Source: Hydrocarboniphaga sp. (GTDB lineage Bacteria; Pseudomonadota; Gammaproteobacteria; Nevskiales; Nevskiaceae). Taken from it: a stretch of 41,726 nucleotides of DNA. The stretch's first letter is position 1; the number at the start of each line of letters is the position of its first letter. The translations under genes and the position numbers were made by a program. The stretch spans positions 1 through 41,726 of the forward strand of contig NZ_JAQGNT010000105.1 in NCBI RefSeq assembly GCF_028291725.1. Direction: 5' to 3'. Positions 8,115 through 16,388 of this stretch are shown piece after piece. The notes beneath the pieces were generated by a model. The model saw nothing but the letters and a program-made list of their open reading frames with translations. It did no database searches and was not told the origin of the DNA.

Positions 8115-8837
8115 ATGGTTCTCCAAGCCACCTCGCGAATTCCCGTTCAACCCCTGATCCCGCCAACATCCACATTCTCGGCGGCCCGGCAAGTCCTATC
8201 GCCCGCCGATGTCGACTTCGAGCATCTCGTCGGCCCCGAGGGATGGCGGAGACTCGCGCCCGACATCCGGCAGCGCTTCACCGAAAAGCCGACGGTACGG
8301 CAGCCGATCCGTTATCTCGGCGTGATGCGGCAGGTCGGCGGCTCACCTATCGGCGCGGTTCTGGCGCAGTGCTGTCGCCTGATCGGCACGCCGTTCGCGC
8401 CCTACCGCGCTGCCGACGTTCCCGTCGCGATCACGCTGCGCCATGAACCCAGCGGCGGCGTGATCTGGGAACGTGAGTACCGCTACCTCGATCGTCCGGC
8501 AGCGACCGTGCGTTCGACCAAGCGCGTTGGCGACGACGGCGCCTTGCTCGAGTGCGTTGGGTTCGGGCTCGGCATGCGGCTCGCGGTCTTCGAAGCTAAT
8601 CGAGCGCTGCATTTCCTCAGCCTGAGCTACTTCTGGCGAGTAGGCAGGCGCGAGTTTCGTTTACCAGCGCTGCTGAGCCCGGGCACAGCGCACGTGATTC
8701 ATGAGGATCTCGGTGCTGGGCGCTTCCGCTTCAGCATGACGATCCATCACCCGCTGTTCGGCCTGTTGTTCGATCAAAACGGCGCTTTCGAACGCGAAAC
8801 CCAACCCAAAACCCTGACAGAAGGAGTGCAGCCATGA
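8115..8837 (+). CDS. DUF4166 domain-containing protein
   Basis: A 240-residue protein whose C-terminal two thirds fits DUF4166: WEREYRYLDRP, then FFGLGM-like ECVGFGLGMRLAVF, and the closing HHPLFGLLFDQNGAFE. Biochemical function is unknown. In related genomes DUF4166 occurs fused or next to epimerase-like proteins, and here the next gene is a TIGR01777 epimerase that overlaps its stop by 4 bp (ATGA). First gene of a three-gene operon. The ATG at 8115 has only a weak ribosome site; a later start is possible because the first 30 residues are unremarkable. Confidence 0.8.
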   Translation: MVLQATSRIPVQPLIPPTSTFSAARQVLSPADVDFEHLVGPEGWRRLAPDIRQRFTEKPTVRQPIRYLGVMRQVGGSPIGAVLAQCCRLIGTPFAPYRAADVPVAITLRHEPSGGVIWEREYRYLDRPAATVRSTKRVGDDGALLECVGFGLGMRLAVFEANRALHFLSLSYFWRVGRREFRLPALLSPGTAHVIHEDLGAGRFRFSMTIHHPLFGLLFDQNGAFERETQPKTLTEGVQP

Positions 8838-10693
8838 CCGCTGTGCTGACGATGTTCACGATTCAATGCTTGCTCGGTGCCTTCGACAATCTCTGGCATC
8901 ACGAACTCCAGGCCGATCTGCCGCATCAGCCGACGGCGCGCCGGGAACTCGCGCTGCATACCGCTCGCGAACTGCTCTATGCCCTGATCTTTATCAGCGT
9001 GGCATGGTGGCGATGGGAAGGCGCCTGGACGTTCGTGCTGATCGCGATTCTGGCAGCAGAGATGCTGATTACACTCTGCGATTTCGTCGAGGAAGATCGC
9101 AGCCGCAAGTTGCCGGCATTCGAGCGCGTGCTGCACACGATCCTGGCACTGAACTATGGCGCCTTGCTGGCGCTTTGGGCGCCGGAGTTACGGCGCTGGT
9201 CGCAGGCGCCCGGCGGCTTTGCCGCTGCCGACTACGGAATCGGGTCCTGGCTGCTGACGGCCTTCGGTATCGGTGTGTTCGCCTGGGGCATGCGCGATCT
9301 GTTCGCAGTGGCACGTCTGGCGGTGCCGGAGTGGCAGCGGATGCCGATGCGTGCGGGGGACTCCAACGCGCCGAGCATGGTGCTGGTCACCGGTGCGACC
9401 GGCTTCATCGGCCGTTCGCTGGTGCGGCGGCTGGTCGAGCGCGGCGATCAGGTGATCGTGTTGACGCGCAATGTTGCCAGGGCCCGCGACCGCTTCGGCC
9501 CGCTGGTCGAAGTGACCGGCGATCTGCGCGAAATCGATGACGATCGCTGCATCGATACGATCGTGAATTTGGCGGGCGAGCCGCTGATCGGTCTAGGGCT
9601 GTGGACCCGAAAACGCAAACAGCGCTTCATCGACAGCCGCGTCGGTACGACGCGCCGGATCGCGGGTCTGATCGGACGTCTGCGGACGACGCCGAAGGTG
9701 CTCGTCAGCGCATCGGCAATCGGCTGGTACGGTGAGCGCGGCGACGAAGTCCTGAGCGAGAAGAGCACAGCGGGCGAAGGCTTTCTCTCCGAACTCTGCT
9801 GGAAGTGGGAAGACGCAGCGATGACCGCGGCCCGGCCGGGCTTGCGTATCTGCCGAATGCGCATTGGCCTCGTGCTGGGTGCCCACGGCGGCGTGCTGAA
9901 ATCACTCGCACTGGCGACACGAATGGGCGGCGGCATGGTGCTGGGTTCCGGCCGTCAGTGGCAATCCTGGATTCATATCGATGACCTGGTTGCCTTGTTC
10001 GAGCACGCGATATCGACGCCGACTCTGAGCGGCCCCATCAATGCGGTATCCCCGCATGCCGTGACGCAGCGTGAATTCACGCTGGCGCTCGGGGAAACCT
10101 TGCACCGGCCGACGCTGATGCGCATGCCGGAGTGGCCGCTGCGCAGACTCGCGGGCGACATGGCGGAACTCTTTCTGGTCAGCCAGCGAGTGCTGCCTCA
10201 GCGTGCCATGGACAGCGGCTTCGAGTTCCGTTGGGCGCGAATCGAAGATGCCTTGAGACATTCGTTTGCGAGTCACGCCGCCAGAGAGCAAGCACTCGCC
10301 GTCTACGTCAACCAAGATTGCCCGGTCTGCCGCTCGGAGATGGGGCGCTACTGTGAGCTGAACAAGCGGCATCACGGCGCAATGCGCTTCAGATCGATTG
10401 CGAAAACATATGGTGGCTTGCCGCGCTATGGTTTGACCGAGCGCGACCTGCGGCGCCGATTGTTTGTTGAATCTGGCGATGGGAAGCTCTGCAGCGGCAT
10501 CGACGGTGCGATCTTGATCTGGCGCTGCCTGCCGGGCATCTATCCGCGTCTAGCCAAATTGCTTGCGCAGCCGTTCATTCACGCGATCGCCGATTGCAGT
10601 TACGACCTCGTCATTGCGCCGGCCCTGAGTGGCTGGAGCGAGCGTCGGATACAGCGTCGGCGGCGTCTTGCTTCGGTGGGGGCATCGTCATGA
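8834..10693 (+). CDS. Membrane-anchored TIGR01777 epimerase fused to a DCC (DUF393) thiol domain
   Basis: A 619-residue three-part protein. Residues 1-155 hold about four hydrophobic segments (for example 47-57, 66-82, 103-115, 136-151). Residues 181-480 are a TIGR01777-type NAD(P)-binding epimerase with GATGFIG (187-193), VNLAGEP and SASAIGWYG (292-300). Residues 488-600 match the DCC/DUF393 thiol-disulfide oxidoreductase-like family, with the DCPVC motif (D495, C496, C499). Strong Shine-Dalgarno AAGGAG. The gene overlaps both neighbours by 4 bp, so the operon is tightly coupled. Enzymatic substrate unknown. Joining all three parts in one chain is unusual and implies that the dehydrogenase-like and thiol parts act at the membrane together. 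Confidence 0.85.
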   Translation: MTAVLTMFTIQCLLGAFDNLWHHELQADLPHQPTARRELALHTARELLYALIFISVAWWRWEGAWTFVLIAILAAEMLITLCDFVEEDRSRKLPAFERVLHTILALNYGALLALWAPELRRWSQAPGGFAAADYGIGSWLLTAFGIGVFAWGMRDLFAVARLAVPEWQRMPMRAGDSNAPSMVLVTGATGFIGRSLVRRLVERGDQVIVLTRNVARARDRFGPLVEVTGDLREIDDDRCIDTIVNLAGEPLIGLGLWTRKRKQRFIDSRVGTTRRIAGLIGRLRTTPKVLVSASAIGWYGERGDEVLSEKSTAGEGFLSELCWKWEDAAMTAARPGLRICRMRIGLVLGAHGGVLKSLALATRMGGGMVLGSGRQWQSWIHIDDLVALFEHAISTPTLSGPINAVSPHAVTQREFTLALGETLHRPTLMRMPEWPLRRLAGDMAELFLVSQRVLPQRAMDSGFEFRWARIEDALRHSFASHAAREQALAVYVNQDCPVCRSEMGRYCELNKRHHGAMRFRSIAKTYGGLPRYGLTERDLRRRLFVESGDGKLCSGIDGAILIWRCLPGIYPRLAKLLAQPFIHAIADCSYDLVIAPALSGWSERRIQRRRRLASVGASS

Positions 10694-11652
10694 ACGCGAG
10701 CAAGCCTGTGAGCGCCGCGCCGTCTGCATGGCAGGCTGCACATCGCATCCAGGCGAATGATCTCTCCAGCATCTGCGAAGGCGATGTGCAATGGGCGCCG
10801 CTGCAATCGCTTTGGCTGTCATCGATGACGATCGGCGCGATCGTCGGCGGCGCGTTGTTTTTCAGCTGGTCGGCGTTCGCGCTGTTCCTTGCGACCACGG
10901 CCTGGGTGCTGCTCTTCGGTCACTCGCTGGGCAGTCATCGAAAACTGATCCACGACAGCTTCCAATGTCCGCGATGGCTGGAGCGGATCATGGTCTACAG
11001 CGGCGTGCTGCTCGGACTCGCGGGCCCGCTGGGGCTTATGCGCGAGCACGAACTGCGTGACTACGCGCAGCGCCTGCCGATGTGTCATCCCTGTCTTCGT
11101 CACGGCTGCGGGTTCTGGGTCGACTGCTGGTGGCAGCTGCACTGCAAGCTACGCTTGCGAAACCCACCCGCGCTGCACATCGAACCGCGACTCGCGCAAG
11201 ACCCGTTCCTGGTCTTTCTCCAACGAACCTGGATGGCGCAGCAACTGCCATGGGCGATCCTGTTCTTCGCCTGGGGCGGCTGGGGCTTTGTGTTCTGGGG
11301 CGTTTGCGCCCGCGTAACCGCTGGCGTCGTTGGCCACTGGCTTATTGGGTACCTTGCCCACAATCACGGTGGCATGCACTTCGAAATCCGTGGTGCAGCC
11401 GTACAGGGCCGCAACGTGCGGCTCACTTCACTACTGACCATGGGCGAGTGCTGGCACAACAACCATCATGCCTACCCGGGTTCGGCGCGACTCGGGCTTT
11501 TTCAGGGCGAATGGGATTCAGGCTGGTGGGCGCTGCAACTACTGGCGCATGTCGGCCTGGTGTGGAATCTTCGTCTGCCCGAACATCTACCCGAGCGCGT
11601 GGAACTCGAGGTCTTGCACGCCGATTCCGACCCTGCCTGTGCAGGCAGATGA
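10690..11652 (+). CDS. Membrane fatty acid (acyl-CoA) desaturase
   Basis: A 320-residue integral membrane di-iron protein. Histidine clusters: H78/H83/H88 in GHSLGSHRKLIH, a less regular middle part (H120 in REHELRDYAQR, H133, H138), H224/H226 in AHNHGG and the HNNHH box at 256-260 in GECWHNNHHAYPGSA. This is the pattern of a delta-9-like acyl-CoA desaturase clade whose second box departs from HxxHH. ATG at 10690 overlaps the previous stop by 4 bp. With the two upstream genes it suggests a membrane-lipid modification operon controlled by the adjacent two-component pair. Confidence 0.87.
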   Translation: MNASKPVSAAPSAWQAAHRIQANDLSSICEGDVQWAPLQSLWLSSMTIGAIVGGALFFSWSAFALFLATTAWVLLFGHSLGSHRKLIHDSFQCPRWLERIMVYSGVLLGLAGPLGLMREHELRDYAQRLPMCHPCLRHGCGFWVDCWWQLHCKLRLRNPPALHIEPRLAQDPFLVFLQRTWMAQQLPWAILFFAWGGWGFVFWGVCARVTAGVVGHWLIGYLAHNHGGMHFEIRGAAVQGRNVRLTSLLTMGECWHNNHHAYPGSARLGLFQGEWDSGWWALQLLAHVGLVWNLRLPEHLPERVELEVLHADSDPACAGR

Positions 11653-11681
11653 CATACGAAGCACGGCATCGCAGGTTCCGA

Positions 11682-12506
11682 CTAGCCGTTGGCGCGAGCC
11701 CATTTTCGAAGGAATCGGTCGAGTGCGCTGATTTCCGTTGGAACCTGCCCAGGCACGGCGATCGCGGATAGACGTTCGATTTCTGCGCTCAAAAAGGACT
11801 GGATGGCGGGCAGAGGCGGCCCCTCGCCGAACTCGGGTGTGCGGATTTTCTCCAGGCGCAGTCTGAGAATGTCATCGCGAACGACTCCCTGCGGCAGAAC
11901 ACCATCAAGCAGGGCCGTCAGCGTCATCGGCGGGATGCCCATTCCGCGTTCTATCCATAGGCATGCCAGGACCGGGCGGATCACGTAGAAATACTTCTTC
12001 AGGCGCACGCGCTCGCCGCAGAGGTGTTCGCGGAAGTTCTTCCGGGCCATGTGGAAGTAGTGGTAGTGCGCGGCCTTTGGAGAGTGGAACTGCCTTGCCA
12101 GTTCCAGCATCTCTGCCGCGAACTGCGGCATGGCGGCGTAGACGATCGGCGACTGCAGCCATTCGATCAGGACCGGATTGCTCTTCGCGAGCAGGCGCAG
12201 CGCCTTGCGCAGATCCCAGCCGTTGACGTCGAACACGACCCCGCCTTCGTCTTCGATCGGCGTCTCGATCACGTCGCGAGCCTCGTTTACGGAGAAGTAC
12301 CAGTCTGGCTCGTTGACGTAGATGAAGCGTCCGTCGTAATCCGAATCGGGGCTGGCGAAGCCCCAGGCTCTTGATCCTGATTCGATGGCGTGCAGCACTT
12401 TCACGCGGTGAGTCTGTTCGAGCTGAGTCAGGCGTTCCCGAATCCGCGACACGACGGTCGCGGGCAGGTCTTCCAGGGTGGCTGGCTCAATGGTGGCGTC
12501 GGTCAT
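11682..12506 (-). CDS. YcgL-type (COG3541) nucleotidyltransferase, co-transcribed with rtcR
   Basis: A 274-residue predicted nucleotidyltransferase of the DNA polymerase beta superfamily. The active-site signature is clear: G44-S45 in ESGSRAWGF and D56/D58 in SPDSDYD, with the third acidic residue probably in VVFDVNGWDL. It lies 36 bp downstream of rtcR on the same strand (the GTG at 12515 is an alternative start, 27 bp away), so it is likely co-transcribed with the RNA-repair activator. Polymerase-beta-type transferases can add nucleotides or nucleotide monophosphates to RNA ends or proteins; a role in rebuilding or marking damaged RNA is inferred from context only. Confidence 0.82.
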   Translation of the reverse strand: MTDATIEPATLEDLPATVVSRIRERLTQLEQTHRVKVLHAIESGSRAWGFASPDSDYDGRFIYVNEPDWYFSVNEARDVIETPIEDEGGVVFDVNGWDLRKALRLLAKSNPVLIEWLQSPIVYAAMPQFAAEMLELARQFHSPKAAHYHYFHMARKNFREHLCGERVRLKKYFYVIRPVLACLWIERGMGIPPMTLTALLDGVLPQGVVRDDILRLRLEKIRTPEFGEGPPLPAIQSFLSAEIERLSAIAVPGQVPTEISALDRFLRKWARANG

Positions 12507-12542
12507 GGCGTTCACTGCTGCGCAGGTATTTCAGCTTGACGG

Positions 12543-14132
12543 CTATGGGCCGACATCGTCCCAGCTCAACTCGAATTTGGCCAAGTATTTGCGGAGCCGG
12601 TCCGAATCATTTGTCGACGATCGCTTCTGTCGGGAAGCGGAAAACAGGGTGCGTCCCGCTTCTGACAGGTTGCGGCTGCGCCGGCAGACGGCGACCACTT
12701 CCAGGAGCTGAGCCCGGTCGAAAATATCGACTTCATCGAGCCGATCGCCCAACAGTTCAAAGAGAGGCGACACCTCGGCGCCCGTTCCTGCCGACCACAA
12801 CTGCCGCAGCCGACGGATTTCCGCATCGACACCTTCGACCTGGATGCGACCAGCAGAGGCCAGCGTCGCCATTCGGGATATTGACGCGCTGAGATCGCGG
12901 AAATTACCGCTCCATAGAGCGTCGGCCGACATCGCGAACTTCAGGTAGCGCTCGCGCGCCTCGACATTGAACCGCACACGCTGATGTTGAGCCTGCTCGA
13001 ACCGGGACAGCTCGTAGTCGAGGTTGGGTTCGATGTCTTCCCGACGCTCCGCCAGGCTCGGCAAACGGAAGGTCCACAGATTGAGTCGGGCATACAGATC
13101 GTCGCGGAAATGCCCGGACCGGATCTGCTGCCCGAGATCACGGTTGGTGCCGGCGATCAGCTGAAAGTCGCTCGACACTTCACGATCGCTGCCGACGGGA
13201 AGAAAGCGCTTCTCTTCCACCGCGCGCAGCAGCATCGCCTGTTCGTCGGCGCCCAGTTCGCCGATCTCGTCAAGAAACAGCACACCCTTGTCTGCGGTTC
13301 GCAGCAGGCCGTGGCGGTCAGCGACGGCTCCGGTGAAGGCGCCTTTGCGATGACCGAACAGCGTACTCATTGCACCGTCGCCGCGCAGCGTCGCGCAGTT
13401 CACCTCCACGAACAGACCGGACACTGCGGCACGCTGCTTCTTGAGCTCGAATACGCGCCGAGCGAGCTGGCTTTTGCCGGCACCGGTCGGGCCCATCAGC
13501 AGGATTGGTGCCGTGGATCGGATCGCCACCGTTTCGACTTCCGCGATCATCGCGTTGAACGGTGCGTTGCGTGTCGCGATGCCGCTCTTCAGAAACGAGC
13601 GGTCCTCCTGTTTCTCCGCCTCGAAACGCTGCGCGATGCGGTCATACTTCGACAGGTCCAGATCGATGATCGCGATGCTGCCGGCCACGCCCTGGTCCTT
13701 CTTCGACGGTGGCGAGGTCTGCAGCAGGCGCCCCGGCAGGTGGCGGCTCTCGGTCAACAGAAACAGGCAGATCTGGGCGACGTGTGTGCCGGTGGTGATG
13801 TGGGCGTAGTAATCCTCACGGTCGGGATCGAAAGCCTGCTTGGCACAGAAGTCATGAAGCACCCCGTACATCGATTCGAAGTCCCAGGGGTTCTGCACAT
13901 AGGTGTCGTGCAACCGCACTTCGGTCTCGGGTGAAATCTGCGCCAGGTCCGCCACCATCAGCTCGGCAAGCTTCTTCGAGCGCCGCAGGTCCACCAGTAA
14001 CTCAAGACGGTTGGCGACGAAGCCTTCCTGCATGCCCAGGGCAACCGTCGGGCGCCAGCGTTCCCAGCGCTTGGGGCCGTCGCCGCCGTCGAGCTGGGTG
14101 CCGATGAAGCCGATGATGACGCTGGGTTTCAT
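12543..14132 (-). CDS. RtcR, sigma-54-dependent activator of the RNA-repair operon
   Basis: A 529-residue enhancer-binding protein. The N-terminal 185 residues are the RtcR-specific CARF-like ligand domain (IIGFIGTQLD at the start, then DYYAHITTGTHVAQICLFLLTESRHLPGRLLQTSPP). Known RtcR proteins respond to RNA damage products through this domain. The AAA+ core has Walker A GPTGAGKS (214-221), GAFTGA (264-269) and Walker B VLFLDEIGE (284-292), followed by a C-terminal DNA-binding region. It is transcribed away from rsr-rtcBA. A consensus sigma-54 promoter and an AT-rich palindrome lie in the 170-bp divergent spacer, the expected binding place for this activator. Confidence 0.95.
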   Translation of the reverse strand: MKPSVIIGFIGTQLDGGDGPKRWERWRPTVALGMQEGFVANRLELLVDLRRSKKLAELMVADLAQISPETEVRLHDTYVQNPWDFESMYGVLHDFCAKQAFDPDREDYYAHITTGTHVAQICLFLLTESRHLPGRLLQTSPPSKKDQGVAGSIAIIDLDLSKYDRIAQRFEAEKQEDRSFLKSGIATRNAPFNAMIAEVETVAIRSTAPILLMGPTGAGKSQLARRVFELKKQRAAVSGLFVEVNCATLRGDGAMSTLFGHRKGAFTGAVADRHGLLRTADKGVLFLDEIGELGADEQAMLLRAVEEKRFLPVGSDREVSSDFQLIAGTNRDLGQQIRSGHFRDDLYARLNLWTFRLPSLAERREDIEPNLDYELSRFEQAQHQRVRFNVEARERYLKFAMSADALWSGNFRDLSASISRMATLASAGRIQVEGVDAEIRRLRQLWSAGTGAEVSPLFELLGDRLDEVDIFDRAQLLEVVAVCRRSRNLSEAGRTLFSASRQKRSSTNDSDRLRKYLAKFELSWDDVGP

Positions 14133-14153
14133 GCGATTCGTTAAGATAAATAG

Positions 14154-14169
14154 CGATACTAATATATCG
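14154..14169. promoter_or_regulatory. Putative RtcR upstream activator site
   Basis: Inverted repeat CGATA-N6-TATCG in an AT-rich stretch between rtcR and rsr, about 100 bp upstream of the sigma-54 promoter, the usual distance for an enhancer. Assignment to RtcR is inferred from position. Confidence 0.4.
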
Positions 14170-14256
14170 TATATATGGAACAGTAGGTATCTGAATATGA
14201 CGCCATATAAGTATAAATAATATCTAAATCAGTAACTTGATGTTAAAATCGATACT

Positions 14257-14272
14257 TGGCACCGCCGTTGCT
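14257..14272 (+). promoter_or_regulatory. Sigma-54 promoter of the rsr-Y RNA-rtcBA operon
   Basis: TGGCAC-N5-TTGCT with -24 GG (14258-14259) and -12 GC (14270-14271) exactly 10 bp apart. This is a full match to the sigma-54 consensus. The predicted RNA start near 14283 also decides the rsr start codon: the ATG at 14303 lies downstream of it, while an in-frame upstream start at 14237 would not be on the transcript. Confidence 0.88.
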
Positions 14273-14302
14273 CTATCAGCTCCATCTGAAGGAGAACGCA
14301 AC

Positions 14303-15856
14303 ATGGCCAACATCGAACTGTTCAAGAGCATCGCCGGCCGGCTGGTACCGCCGGCAACGGCGATCAACGAAGTCGGCGGCGCGGCCTACAGCCGCGAGCC
14401 GGAAGCGGCGTTCGCGCTGTACGCCGCCACCGGTTGCCTCAACGGCACGTTCTACGCCGGCACCGAAACGCAGTTGGCCGAAGTGCTGGCGTTGTGCGCG
14501 AAGGTGTCGCCGGAGTTCGTGATGAAGACGGCGCTGTACGCCCGTCGTCAGGCCCACATGAAGGACATGCCGGCTCTACTGATGGCAGTGCTGGCATCCC
14601 GTGACGGCGAACGCTGCGAGCAGGCTTTCGGCCGTGTGATCGACAACGGCCGGATGCTCCGCAACTTCGTGCAGATCGTGCGCAGCGGCGTGACCGGTCG
14701 GAAGTCGCTGGGCTCGCGTCCGAAGCGGCTGGTGCAGCAATGGCTGGAGCAGGCGAGTGTTGAACGGATCCTGTCAGCGGCGATCGGCGACAAGCCGTCG
14801 CTTGCGGACATCGTGCGGATGGTGCACCCGAAGCCGCAGGACAAGGTGCGCGAGGCGCTGTATGCCTGGCTGATTGGCAAGCCGTACGCCGAGGAGTCGC
14901 TGCCGGAGCTGGTGCAGTCGTTCGAGGCCTTTAAGCGCTCGCCGGGTGCCGAGGTGCCGGAACTACCGTTCCAGTACCTGACGGCGCTGAGCCTGACCGG
15001 TGAGCACTGGAAGCAGATTGCGCGGCGCGCCTCGTGGCAGACCACGCGGATGAACCTCAACACGTTCAGCCGTCATGGTGTGTTCGAGGATGCCGAGATG
15101 GTCGGTGTGGTGACGAAGCGGCTGAAGGATGCAAGCGAGATCGCCCGGGCTCGGGTGTTCCCGTACCAGTTGATGACGGCGTACCGGGCGGCCGGTGACG
15201 GCATGCCGCAGGCGATCACCGATGCGCTGCAGGACGCGATGGAAATCGCCACCCGCAACGTGCCGAAGCTGGAAGGCGAGATCGTGGTGGCAGTGGACGT
15301 ATCGGGTTCGATGGCATCGCCGGTAACGGGTGTGCGGCGTGGTTCGACGAGCGTGGTGAGCTGTGTGCAGGTGGCGGCGTTGATTGCTGCCTGCCTCAAG
15401 CGCAGCAACCCGTCGGCGCGGATCGTTCCGTTTGCCGAGGCCGTGCGAAGCATTCGCTTGAATGCCCGCGACACGGTGATGACGCAGGCCGGGCAGCTGG
15501 CGGCGATGGTGGGTGGCGGCACGACAGTGAGTGCACCGCTGGCGCTACTGAACCAGGAGAAGGCGAAGGTCGATGTGCTGGTCGTCGTGTCGGACAACCA
15601 GAGCTGGATCGACAGCCGGGTCGCCGGTGGCACGGAGACGATGCGGCAGTGGTCGGCGATCAAGGCGCGGTGCCCGAAGGCAAAGATGGTGTGCATCGAC
15701 CTTCAGCCGAACCTGAGCAGCCAGACGCTGCAGCGGCAGGACATCCTGCACGTTGGCGGCTTCAATGACGCGGTGTTTGCGGTGATGCAGGACTTCGCCG
15801 GGGAAAACGGTGGCGAAGGTTGGGCTGAGCGCATCGAGGCGATGACGCTTCAGTAA
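14303..15856 (+). CDS. Rsr, bacterial Ro60 (TROVE domain) RNA-binding protein
   Basis: A 517-residue Ro60 orthologue. The N-terminal two thirds is the TROVE HEAT-repeat ring (for example KVSPEFVMKTALYARRQAHM and LPELVQSFEAFKRSPG). The C-terminal third is a von Willebrand factor A domain with an intact MIDAS motif D332-V-S-G-S336. Ro60 rings bind misfolded RNA ends inside and Y RNAs outside and pass RNA to exonucleases. GGAG lies at the right distance before ATG 14303. It is the first gene after the sigma-54 promoter and directly precedes four Y-RNA-like RNAs, which it should bind. Confidence 0.95.
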   Translation: MANIELFKSIAGRLVPPATAINEVGGAAYSREPEAAFALYAATGCLNGTFYAGTETQLAEVLALCAKVSPEFVMKTALYARRQAHMKDMPALLMAVLASRDGERCEQAFGRVIDNGRMLRNFVQIVRSGVTGRKSLGSRPKRLVQQWLEQASVERILSAAIGDKPSLADIVRMVHPKPQDKVREALYAWLIGKPYAEESLPELVQSFEAFKRSPGAEVPELPFQYLTALSLTGEHWKQIARRASWQTTRMNLNTFSRHGVFEDAEMVGVVTKRLKDASEIARARVFPYQLMTAYRAAGDGMPQAITDALQDAMEIATRNVPKLEGEIVVAVDVSGSMASPVTGVRRGSTSVVSCVQVAALIAACLKRSNPSARIVPFAEAVRSIRLNARDTVMTQAGQLAAMVGGGTTVSAPLALLNQEKAKVDVLVVVSDNQSWIDSRVAGGTETMRQWSAIKARCPKAKMVCIDLQPNLSSQTLQRQDILHVGGFNDAVFAVMQDFAGENGGEGWAERIEAMTLQ

Positions 15857-15861
15857 GCAGG

Positions 15862-15887
15862 TCCCCGGCGGGAGAGCCCGCCGGGGA
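15862..15887 (+). other. Stable intercistronic hairpin after rsr
   Basis: Perfect 11-bp arms (15862-15872 and 15877-15887) around an AGAG loop, 5 bp after the rsr stop. There is no T-run, and the Y RNAs, rtcB and rtcA follow, so it is more likely an RNA-stability or processing element protecting the rsr mRNA end than a full terminator. Confidence 0.6.
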
Positions 15888-15913
15888 GCGGGCTGCCTCA
15901 GGATTTACGTTGT

Positions 15914-16037
15914 ACCGCAACGAATGCGGATGACACTACATTGGATAAAGCCTTCGGGCGACGGGGTTCGAATCCCGGCTGCAGATCCGCTTCGGTGGTG
16001 ATGCAGGTGTTTCATCAACTCTTGCCGTTGCACTTTT
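15914..16037 (+). ncRNA. Y-RNA-like RNA, copy 1 (UUCG-hairpin type)
   Basis: The terminal stem is formed by GCAACG (15917-15922) with CGTTGC (16026-16031) and an inner helix from GATGACAC (15929-15936) and GTGTTTCATC (16007-16016), with an internal loop between them as in Ro-binding Y-RNA stems. The interior has a tRNA-like T arm (15962-15978, loop TTCGAAT). Two UUCG-capped hairpins (15950-15959 and the one inside 15979-16006) take the place of the acceptor and D parts. A T-run (16033-16038) follows. Compensatory changes relative to copies 2-4 support the stem. Ends are approximate. Confidence 0.72.
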
Positions 16038-16079
16038 TTGTTGAGCCCCGCTAGAAGTGGGGTGCAGAGAGTTCGAGTT

Positions 16080-16200
16080 GTACCGCAGCGAATGCCGATG
16101 GAAATACATGGGTAAGCCTTCGGGCGAATGGGTTCAAATCCTTGGATCAAAACCGCTTCGGCGGCGTGGCAAGTGTTTCATCACCTTCGTCGCTGCACCT
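16080..16200 (+). ncRNA. Y-RNA-like RNA, copy 2 (UUCG-hairpin type)
   Basis: Outer stem GCAGCGA (16085-16091) pairs with TCGCTGC (16190-16196). Inner helix: GATGGAAA (16097-16104) with TTTCATC (16176-16182). The T-arm segment GGGTTCAAATCC (16129-16140) is weaker than in the other copies. UUCG-capped hairpins are at 16116-16125 and 16153-16164. Same architecture as copy 1. It follows copy 1 with a repeat spacing of about 168 bp. Exact ends and separate processing from the operon transcript are inferred. Confidence 0.7.
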
Positions 16201-16229
16201 ATTTATTGGATGTTGGAAAGAGTCGATTT

Positions 16230-16358
16230 CACCGCGGCGAATGCCGATGGAACTACATGTGTCGCGGGTTCGAACCCCGCCAGCTCCAGATCACCGGAGC
16301 TGTAGCTCAGCTGGTAGAGCAATGGTGGGCAGGTTTCATCACTGTTGTCGCCGCACCT
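16230..16358 (+). ncRNA. Y-RNA-like RNA, copy 3 (circularly permuted tRNA mimic)
   Basis: Outer stem GCGGCGA (16234-16240) with TCGCCGC (16348-16354), and inner helix GATGGAAC (16246-16253) with GTTTCATC (16333-16340). Inside is a permuted tRNA: a T arm with 5-bp stem (16264-16280, loop TTCGAAC), then the acceptor 3' strand CAGCTCC (16281-16287), an 8-nt connector, the acceptor 5' strand GGAGCTG (16296-16302), and a D arm (16303-16321, stem GCTC/GAGC). The Ro-binding stem sits where the anticodon arm would be. This matches the known tRNA mimicry of YrlA-type bacterial Y RNAs. Confidence 0.82.
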
Positions 16359-16388
16359 ATTGGTTGGAGATTCACAAGACTTCACGTT

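Noticed and set aside
14237-14302. Longer N-terminus of Rsr from an in-frame start at 14237.
   Set aside because: It lies upstream of the consensus sigma-54 promoter and lacks conserved sequence; ATG 14303 has a good ribosome site.
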